Assembly: GCA_964034945.1 (NCBI GenBank) | Contig: OZ035960.1 | Location: 31,922,368 to 31,986,367, forward strand | Reading direction: 5' to 3' | Length of the DNA: 64,000 nt | DNA from: Chrysopilus asiliformis | Lineage: Eukaryota; Arthropoda; Insecta; Diptera; Rhagionidae | Part shown: positions 34,063 through 44,200 of the stretch, in pieces | Layout: every line of letters begins with the position of its first letter | How positions within the stretch are numbered: position 1 is the stretch's first letter | The notes under the pieces: generated by a model | Told to the model about the DNA's origin: nothing | Seen by the model: only the letters and a program-made list of their open reading frames with translations | Database searches by the model: none | Made by a program: the position numbers and the translations under genes

Positions 34063-34430
34063 TAAGAAAAGCTACAATTACCAGGGGCCAATCGAGGGTA
34101 AATAAAAATTTTATGAAAACAAATGGATTTTGATGTATGGACCGGTTATATAAAAACATATTCTAAACACATTTTACCTTTAAAAAATCTTCAATACGAC
34201 TCACGGTTTACGAGGAAATTGTGAAAAACTGTTTTGTTTGTATATGGGAGGGGAAAAGGAATAGTTAGATTTTGTCCGTTCAAGAATTTGGCCTTCCTAT
34301 TTACGAGAAATGCAACTATACAAAATTTTAAGTCTCTAGCTCAATCCTTTCGATAGTTATCATGCTCACGGACAGACAGATAGACAGACCGACAGACGGA
34401 CAGAAGTACGGACTTTTGTCACTGATTTTA
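34063..34430 (-). mobile_element. Helentron-like repeat, minus copy 2
   Basis: Starts AACATAAGAAAAGCTACAAT TACCAGGGGCCAAT and ends in a CGGACAGACAGATAGACAGA tract; it parallels 6651-7070 block by block. Confidence 0.5.
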
Positions 34431-34791
34431 TAACGTAACGAAATGAAATTTTTTGCGATACAAAACGAAATAATGTAACGAAACAAATTTTCAATTTTGT
34501 TAAATAACGGAATGTTTTTTTTTTGTTTTGCATCCCTGAAAAAAAACATCATTCCTAAATCGATTTTATTTTTTCCAAACTATCCCTATATAAAAAGAAA
34601 TCTATCATCGATTTTTTCTAAACGTTTTTCTTATTTTCTGGTTCATATTTATCAATTTTGCTATCCACTGTGAGAATATGCTAAACTACCCAAGTTCATG
34701 CTACGCACCACTAGCTGTCGCTGGTAACGTTACACAGTAAAATACCGTATTAAAGTTTATAATTTAGTTTCTTATAAAAATTGAAAATAAA

Positions 34792-34797
34792 TTTATT
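34792..34797 (-). promoter_or_regulatory. poly(A) signal of the coiled-coil gene
   Basis: AATAAA on the minus strand, 34 bases after the stop codon at 34832. The position implies a very short 3' UTR. Confidence 0.6.
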
Positions 34798-34831
34798 AAT
34801 ACAAGTTTTTTCAGTGTCAAAATACTGCACT

Positions 34832-35242
34832 TCAGTACTTTTTCATGCTGCAATCGAAATCCTCATCGAAATTGTGTTCGTCTGCAGTAAAATGCGTCTC
34901 CTCATATCTTCGACTGTGATTATGGTTATGACTATGGTGTGGTTGATGGTGTCTACTGGGACTAGCACTTAGGGGTCGGCATTGTGTGGGTGGTGGCAAA
35001 TCGTCATATCTAGGACAAGGATGATCGCCAACGGGTGAAGCGGATTCATACCTTCGTGATAGCATCGTGAACTCCTGATGAGCGTTGCATAACGTTTGCA
35101 ATCTGTGCAAAAGATCGGTTTCTGGAATATCTCGTAGGTGAAGTGTCCTGGCCACCGAAGTTCTGAAGGTCTGCAGATGTGAAAGGCGATGATTTGTTTC
35201 TGTTAGTTGTGCCTTTATTCGCGAGATTTCATCGCGAAGCGA
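34832..35242 (-). CDS. coiled-coil gene, terminal exon 10
   Basis: 136 codons plus stop from TTTCCAG|TCG. The last coiled coil ends near HLQTFRTSVARTL; a linker RDIPETDLLHRLQTLCNAHQ, a Pro/Arg-rich stretch, the His cluster HHQPHHSHNHNHS and an acidic tail DEHNFDEDFDCSMKKY follow. Confidence 0.9.
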   Translation of the reverse strand, partial: SLRDEISRIKAQLTETNHRLSHLQTFRTSVARTLHLRDIPETDLLHRLQTLCNAHQEFTMLSRRYESASPVGDHPCPRYDDLPPPTQCRPLSASPSRHHQPHHSHNHNHSRRYEETHFTADEHNFDEDFDCSMKKY

Positions 35243-38200
35243 CTGGAAAGAAATTATTTTTAATTTGAATTTTTAATAGATGTAAAAATTTAATACATTA
35301 ATAAGAGTTTCATCACGACATCGCCGCTCTTGAGATGATTCTGCAGTCGATCGAACTCTATCCTTCAATGCTGCAATTTGATTATGCAGACGAACTCTTT
35401 CTGCTTCCATTTCACATATTCGTGCGTTTAATTCATCAATTTTTCTTGCTCTTTCCAGAGCTGTTATCTAATTGCAAATGTAAAATTCGGTTAGAATATG
35501 AACTATATATATTAATATCTTAATTTTTTTTAATAAAGCCAAACTTCAGAAAATCGGACCAAGATGCATAAAAATTAAATTTTTCATGGAAACTATCTGC
35601 GTTATTTGTAAATATGTTTGAAAAACTGATGCGAATAGCATATCTCGGCACAATTTGCACTATAATCCGACAAAATAGACTTCTAGGTGCAATTTACACT
35701 ACAATCCGACTAGTCTACATAAATAAACATAACACAAATTAATAAAACCTAACAAAAAGAAAAACCAAAATAGTGATTCTTATCCTGATTCATAGCCTAA
35801 AAACTTGTGGTCGACTGCCAGAATAGGGATGTTAAACAATTACAAATTTTGGTGGAAAAATAGAAAGAGATAGTTTATTGAAAATTAACCCATGGAAAAA
35901 GTAAACAGAGAATCGCATCCCTTCCTTTTTTATGGTTATTCTGTCAAAATGATATGCCCATAGATATACTAGATCGCTCGATTTGCTGTCTCAAATGGTC
36001 CCATTTCAATACAGTTCAGTGAATCAAAACGAGTCAAGTAAGAGCAAGATAACCGTATGAAAATAAATATAGTCCTCTCGTTTAAACCGTGAGCTGTCAA
36101 AGGAAAATAGACTTTCGGAATGGTGTTGGCGCCTAAAGTTATTTGTTTGCGCCTAAAGTTAGTCTCAAACTTGTGGAATTTGAATTTCGCGGCAAACTAA
36201 ATTTGAATTTCGCGACCTTATACAGTTCAGTGGATGCGTTCAAGTACGATAAAGCGGGAAATACTTTTGGGACCATTTTTCAGCAGAGCTTTGTATGGTT
36301 ACAGTTGTTCTATGTTATATAGTTCTGTGGATATGCCATAAAGACGTGAAATATTGTTTTTAAATAAATTTCGCCAGTGTTTTCGTCAGATTCACTCTAC
36401 TTCTGGTAATACGAAAAAGGGAAATCTTCGATACCAAAAAAGTTGCATAAAATAGTTTGTTTTTCGTATCCCCAGAATAAGATTGAATCTGGCCAAAACA
36501 AAGTTCGATTTAGAATCGAAATATGATAAAAATATTATCTCAATATTTTTAATGATATTTTTTGCAGGTGGCAGCTCTGTGGGGTTATACTTGATGAACT
36601 ATTGTGGAAAATTTCACAAAAAATAATACTAAGGCAAAAATAAATAAATAACGTAAAAACTAATTTTTTTTTCGGTTTTCGTTATTGTAACAGAATTAAA
36701 TTTCTATAACAGTATTAAATATCTATAACCGAATTAAATATCTATAACCGAATTAAATATCTATAAAATTTAAAAAAAAGGCGGAAAACCATTTCGTTAT
36801 CTCGTTTTTCCGTTACGTTTCCCATCCCTGACAAAATCTGAACTATCTGGGTAACGGTAAAAGATTACTTTAAAAGATAGAAATTTACAGAAATTTAACA
36901 TTTTAATACTTTCTTTAGGGTTTTTTTTTTAAAAAAAACGTTCATTTGCAAGCAATTTTCAAAAATCTTTCACTTTTTAACAAAAATATCTGGAAAAACA
37001 ATAAAGATTGTAGGAAATGTTAATTTCTTTAATTCATGAGATACATTGAAATACCGAAATACGATTTATTTCCGCGTAAAATCGCGAAAAACAAATTTGA
37101 CATTTTTTTGTCAAATCGCCATTTTGGTCAATTCCGGGAACGGTACTGTACCATTCCCGACATCCCTGTAAAATTTCATGGTTCTAGCTCTAACTAGTAG
37201 CTTTTTACACAGGCTGACAGACAAATATTTTTGTAATATGACCCCAATCGACCCTGGAGTGGTCGGGAAATGTTTTTAACGCTAAATATTAAGAGGCCAA
37301 TTTTTTAATGATTTTTCCAAACAGTTTATTATACTTCGTAATACGTACTTCGTACAAGAAAATACAAATCTGCTTTACTTTCCCCGTAGAAAATCAAACT
37401 CAAATAAACAAATATATAAAAGAGATTTTAGTTCACCTCACGACCCAATAAGTTTTATATTAAAAAGATGGGAATTTACCTTAAATTCGGCAGCTTCAGC
37501 TAATTGTGTTTTCACATCAGTGATTTGAGCTTTAGCCTCCATTAATTGCTGTGATACTTTCTCTAACTGCTTCATAGTCCTTCGAGCACGGTTAAGAGCT
37601 TCATCACGTTCCGCCTGCAGTATTTTTTAAATTTAGAAAATATTCAATCTCAAATATTGAAAATTTTCTTACTAATAAAATACTTTTGCCACGGGCGCCA
37701 TCCTCCAAAAGGGCAATTTTGCGCCTGAGAAGCTCTAAGTGGAGATCTCGTCTCTGCACCTGCTCTCGTAATACGCGAACTCTTCTTTGAAGTGAATACA
37801 TAGCTGAGCTCTACAAATAGAAACCAATTAAGGACTTGTCATAAGAAATATAAAAATATAGCGAATTATAAAACCTCTTTCATTGGAATCTCATGGCATG
37901 ACCTTTCTCGTCTTAATTTAACGCCGCCGTTGTGGTGATGATGGTCCCAACAATTCTAAAATAGAATTTCCGTATGAAAAACGTTTTTTTTTTTTATAAA
38001 ACGAGAAAAATTATAAAAAAGCCATCACGAAAAAAGTCTTTAACAGTTTTAAACTAAAAAATATGTCATGAAAATATGGTTGCAAAAATCCAAATGCTGT
38101 GGAAAAGAATCGTCGTACAGGTCGGCCTCATGTAGGAAACTCTAACTATGTATATATGGAATTCGAGGTTCGGCTCTTATCCTTGCCTTTGAGATATCTT

Positions 38201-41200
38201 TAGTTTTTGTCTTCAGAATAGGATTAAACGACCCCAAACACCATAAGATGAAATTTTTCCGGAAAATTTGAAGAAAATCATAAACACATCATCGTTTCAG
38301 GACCATCCGTTATACTAACTAGGAGGAATTAGTGAAAATATTATATTGCCACCTAAACTACGTATTTCATCTTCCTAGGTTGCATAGTTTCGGAAATTTA
38401 AGCTTCCAATGATTTGAAAATATAGGTACATTACATACAAGGCCCAATTAACCATAGGGCTAATTGGGCTACAGCCCAGGGGCGCCATACAGCCCAGGGG
38501 CGCCAATTAATATTTAATTCACATATTTATAAAAAAAATTTGAATTTTATTTTGCGTAAATAATATTTAAGTTTTGAATTAAAGAATATTTTAAAAAATA
38601 AAATTGAATTTTTACAATAAAACTATGTAATGGTGCAAAATTTTATTTAGCCCAGGGCGCTCAAACTTGTTAATACGGCTCTGATTACATAGCGACAAAG
38701 TATTTCAATAGAAAGAGTATCAAAAGGGAGTAAAGTGTACCCCCGGATTAAAATGGTCTCGTTCTATGCAAATTCACTTTTACGCGACAAAAAAAAATTG
38801 TTGTTGGAAACGAAATTGGGATAAAAAGTTTTTTTTTACTTTCGTACATATTGTGTGAAACCACAAAGGTTTGATAGGCTAAATTAGGGATTTCATTCAA
38901 CCCAATATGTCAGCATAATCCTTTAAAGCAAACTGGAATGACATCACTTGGAACAGCAGATTAATTAACAAGAGTTATTTTGAATAAGTTGTATATTGTG
39001 GTACAAAAAATTATAGTCAAACTAAAATATATGTTTTTTTGTATACTCATAGAGGCATATTTGTATTTAAAAAATTTGTTAACCCGAGTTTTTGTAAAAT
39101 GTTCGTGATTTCAGAACCGAATCCACATTTTTACATACTTCCGATAGCGCGATTTACGTTGAAGCGCGTAAATCGGGGAACCAACATTATAATGGAGGTC
39201 CACCTTCTTAAATTCTTAAACAACTTTTTAAATACATAGGAAAACTGCAACTACCAGGGGTTAGTCGTCAAATACTCAATATGAAGACAGACACAATTTT
39301 GATTTTTGAAAAAAAAAAAATTTGCACAGGCGAGAGGGAAAGAAGTGGAAATATTCTGTTTTTTTATAAAAAATTAGTCGGTCCACATATGAAACATTTG
39401 ACCATTGGCAATTGTAGATTTTCTTAAGTATTCGTAAACAAATCTAAATTTTTGACAAGGCCAAATACTTTCACCCCTAGTGGAGTCATGGTCTTATTAC
39501 AATAAGAAATTAAACAGCAAATTTTTGAAATACTCAACCTTATCACACGTGTGCATATGGTGATCGTGGTGTGCGGTCAATCGCTCTGCCCTGTCGATCA
39601 AACTGTCAGCAAGGATCGTCGTATCGGGTCCGTGCGCAGGTGGCGAAGTACACTCGCCCCAACACAGAGCCCTTGCCAATCGCACTAAATATTCACTAAG
39701 GGTGAGATGTTCTGCTCTTAATTCCTGAATTTCGGCCTGAGCCTTCTCCAGCCTTTCCTCTAGGGCGCATTTTTGAGTCTCTTCCGCACGGATTCGACAG
39801 TTTGCGGTTTCCTGAGATTCACGATGTCGATTAGCCTCGCAGGTCAATTGATCGCGTAAATTATGCAGTTGCTACAAATACAAAATTGTAAGAATCACGT
39901 CTTAAGCGTCCGACAGTGGCGTAACTAAAAATTGTGCAGCCCCCTCCCTTTCCCGGAAAACATTTTATGGGCCTCCTGAAAATTAAGGCCCTTAAGAATT
40001 CTTCTTTCAATAACCGAATTTTTAAGGACCTTATTTGAAAATTTGAAGACCTTTTTCAAGAGAACTTATTTCCGAAGATTACCAGAACCCCCTAGTTACA
40101 CCACTGGTTCAATACAAAACTTACAGTGCTCATTGTTTGATTTTCAGACAAGATTTCGCGAACTTTATCCTTTACCAAAGTTTCGCAGGGTTCCGGTGCC
40201 GACACTATGGAAGCGAGTCCTCTCAAAAATTGCAGACGATCATTTTGGAATCGGTCCATGGTATTCTGCAGGCGGTGACATCGGGATTCAAAGCCTCGCA
40301 GCTCCTCCCGAAGTTTCTCCCCATTCACTTCACATTCGGCCAAACGGTCTCGGGTAATCTGCAATTCACGCTCTGCTTGGCGACATCTTCCTTCCAGTTC
40401 TTGATTCTGAGCTTGCAGACCTTCAATTTGGGACGTCATTCGCTGTTTATCAACACTTGAAATGGATTTAAGGTTCATCAGTTCGGATTCACAGGAATTC
40501 AGTGTTTCACATGTGGCGGCCATCTAAAAATTTGTGATTTGTTAGGGCTTTTTAAATTTTGTTAGAGTTTTCAAAATTTCTAGTTTTTTTTTATATTTTG
40601 TAAACTTTTGAGGAATATTTAAAGAAAAACTTGTTAGTAAAATTTTAAAATAGCTTCAAAAAGCTCACACTAGCCGAGACAGCTTTTTGTTTTGCAATAA
40701 AAAAAATTTACCTTCGTTCGCAGTCGTTGCATTTCGGCAACAATTTCGCCGGCTTTGCTTAGAACACAATCCGGCGTCAAGTGTGTGGTGTCACAAACAT
40801 CGATTCCTAAGCAAACACACATCTTTCGTGTAAAGTCGTGCAAAGTGGCTCTAGCCTGTTCCTTGTGTCCTTCTTCGTTAGCGACATCTACCTCTAGGCG
40901 GCGTAACTTATTCAGCAGATCCTTATTTTTATCCTCAACACCTCGTTTTTCCCGTTGAAGGGTTTGCACCGAACCGTCACACCTCGCCTGTAGATTCCGT
41001 TCTCGAGTTTCGGACGCCTGAAGCCGTGACTGAAGAGAATTGATAAGCGCCGACTGACGCGCCGTTTGGGCTCGAAGAGTTTCATTCTCCGTTTCTTTGC
41101 CGCACAAATTACTCCTTGCTTCAGTGAGCTAGAAATTCATTTAAATTATCTTTATTGCTTTAATCTTAAAAAGGATTGTATGAGTAATACGAATACCTCA

Positions 41201-44200
41201 TGCATAAGACGGTCTCGTTTATACGAAGATGCCGCAAGCTCGCTTCGCAAAGTGGTGACCAAATCAAATGAATGGGAAAGATGATGGTCGGCAGTGTGAT
41301 CCAGGCCACATGTTGGATCAATCTAAAACGATTATTTTATTTACTTGTAAGTATGCTGGAATAAATTTTTAGCCGTTGCTAGTCTCCACATCCCTCCCCT
41401 CTTCTCCCTCCTTAAGGGTCGTTCAAAATTTGTATGAAACTCTCTTTAAAGAGGGTAGGAGGCCAATTTCAAAAATATTAGCGAAGAAATAGTGTGATTG
41501 AAGTGGGCGATTTAGGAAAAACGACCAGGATTGATCAACAGGAAAGGTGTTATATTCCACCCCAACAACGCCATACTACACATACGTGTATTTGATGACT
41601 CGCTAAAAATAGAGGGAGCTTGGTTGGGAAGTTTAGATGCATCCACTATATAGTCCTGACCTTGCACCGTCGGACTACCATTTGTTTTAGTTTTTGCAAC
41701 ACTCCTTTGCTAGTTTAAAGTGTGTTTTAAAAGAGGCATGTGAAAATTTGGTTCAATTTTTCAACCAAAAACTCCGGAAGTTCTACAGCGATGTAATAAT
41801 GGTTGGACCAGAAAAATGTCAGACGGTTGTCGAACACAATAACATATATTTGTTTTAATAAAAATAATTTTAAGTATAACAATTATACACTTTGATTAAA
41901 AAAGGCCAACCTAATTTGAAGAATCAGTTGAAAAGCTCTAGTCGCTGTGCCACATAAATAATGTAAAAAAAATTACATTTTAAAACCATAAATAAAAAGT
42001 CATTATTTATAAAATAAAATTGAAGAATTTTTCCCTTTAAGATTAGAAGTTTCTAATTTCCGGATATTAGTTTTAATAGTTAAACTAAAATAGACGAAAC
42101 TGGAAGAGGTAATTTTTGATTATTTCACAAAATACAAAAACATTAATAAGTACGGATAGAAAAATTTAAAAATTCATTTGTCATGACTGGCTCATTAACG
42201 CCTAGCCCAAATCCCTGGAACTAGAGTCCAATCGCTCTGCCCTATTGATCAAACTGTCAGCAAGGATCGTCGGATCGGAACCCAAATCCCTGGAACTAGA
42301 GTCCTGGAATTTTCACCGTATGTTCAATCCCCGGTTTTTTTGAATGCGGGGTTTTTCGAAATTCCACCCCGATGGTAAACAGGAGGTGGGTAGGAAGCTA
42401 GTGTTTTTAAAAAAATATATTTTTCAAACTCAAAATTTACAAAGCCTAGTAGGCTAAGAAATGTCACTCGGAGGTTCTCGGGGTCGTTGATCACAAATCT
42501 GGAGTGATATTCCGTAACTTGTTTCAAGCGTTTGTTTCGAGTTAGAAGAACAAGAAGTATTCGCTGTCTCTGTTTCGACCGAAATAAGTGACAGAGAGAA
42601 ACCGAGATAGCAAATACCACTTTGTCTTCTAACTCGAAACAAACGCTGTAATCAAGTTACGGAATATAATTCCGGTATTGGAATTTCAAAATTAGGAACG
42701 GTAGGTCCAATATCCTTTTTCCAAGCAAATATCCTTTTTTCCCATTTTTCCTCGGAATAACTGGCATTAAAGGGTTTTTGAGGTCGCTGATCACGAATCT
42801 GGTGTTAAAATTGAAGACATTGCTGCAAAAGGGATGCAGCTCAGGTTTGACGATTCGTGGGAAATTAGAAAAAGTGTTTTTAATATTCGCAGTTTTACTA
42901 AGAGGAAAGGGAAACTCAATAAATTAAAGGGCTATATGTCTACTACATTTTCCACAGAACTTTTATAAGAACAGAGGTTCAAATCATATTGAGCAGCAAA
43001 ATATGGCGTGCAATTTGGGAATTTATCATTAGCTCGAAAGCTTTACGAAAGCTTTTTTCTGCTTGTGCTAATGATAAATTCCCAAATTTCACGCCATATT
43101 TTTGCTGCTCAATATGATTTGAACCTCTGTTCTTATAAAAGCTCTGAGCATTTTCTATATAGTTTTGTTTTTATAAGTTTTTAAATGCTTTTTTGATGGC
43201 GATTTAAAATCTGGAGCTGCACCCCTTTTGCACCAAGATGTCAAAAAATCATTTACATTTTGCAAAAATATTTATAAAAAACTCACAAATTTAATTTTAC
43301 AATACCTAAATTATTTATTATAAAAAAAATTCATGCTTATTCTGGAATCCGAAGTAGCGTTAAGTTTGTTCGATTTCCCTCGGTTGAACGAAATTTGTAT
43401 TCCTGAATACGCAGCGTTTCGCTTCTGTTTGATTGCGTATGTTTGTGTATGATACTTATGTAGTATGCATCCTGAGTTTGGTTTTACGTTTTAATTTCGG
43501 ATTCCAGAATAGCCATGATTGTTCTATATTCTTACTTAGTAGAAAAATTAAAAATGTACTTCATTTAAAACAAAATGCAATTGTCGCTGTTTTTTCATTT
43601 CTAATTCTAATTTTGGGTTCTCTACGTTCAACAACTGTTTTTGAAAGTGTCAAAAATAGTTTTTTTATGACGTATTTTATTTCAACGTATATATTTTTTG
43701 AGAAATACCAAATATTCATTGATGCAAAAGGATGTAGCTCCCTTAGCTGCAACCTTTTGCTCCAAAGTTTAATGATTGCAGCTCATAAATCTCTATTATC
43801 TTCCCCAATTATTCTTAGATTAAAATGCCGATTTCACCAAAAGATGCCTATATTTTTTCACATATATTAACAAAAAAATAGTCAAAAGTCAAGCTGTATC
43901 CCCTTTGCAGCAATGTCTTTAATTTCAAAATTCGAAACGGTGGGTTCTGAAGGCATGATGATTTTCTTTTCAAAATTTTTTAAGTTATTTCTCCATTTTT
44001 TTGTGAAAGAAGTTCTGCAAAAATCCTTAACCCGGCAAAGACGGCTTTAATTGGCTGTACACGGAAAAAAATCCGCATAGTAATCGTTCCTATAAAATGG
44101 TGGAAAGCGATTATAGGAGTCATTGCACCATTTTGTAGCAAAGGCTTCCATAAATATTGGAACTAGTCCTAGTTTTGGTGGAATCATTACTATGTAAATA

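Larger units (their letters stand above)
42814..43919. mobile_element. TIR element F, 1.1 kb, hosting two MITEs
   Basis: Ends AAGACATTGCTGCAAAAGGG and (complement) AAGACATTGCTGCAAAGGGG. It splits a family E repeat between GGTGTTAAAATT and TAATTTCAAAATTCG. Internal copies of the GCAAAAGG..GCAGCT motif lie near 43222 and 43730. The 145-codon plus ORF 43433-43870 is hydrophobic AT-rich sequence crossing a MITE border and is not credible. Confidence 0.6.

Noticed and set aside
40043..40460. Plus-strand ORFs opposite exon 4
   Set aside because: They are antisense shadows of a coding exon whose minus frame joins its neighbours perfectly.
43433..43870. 145-codon plus ORF
   Set aside because: Hydrophobic AT-rich frame overlapping a MITE end inside element F, with no start or splice support.
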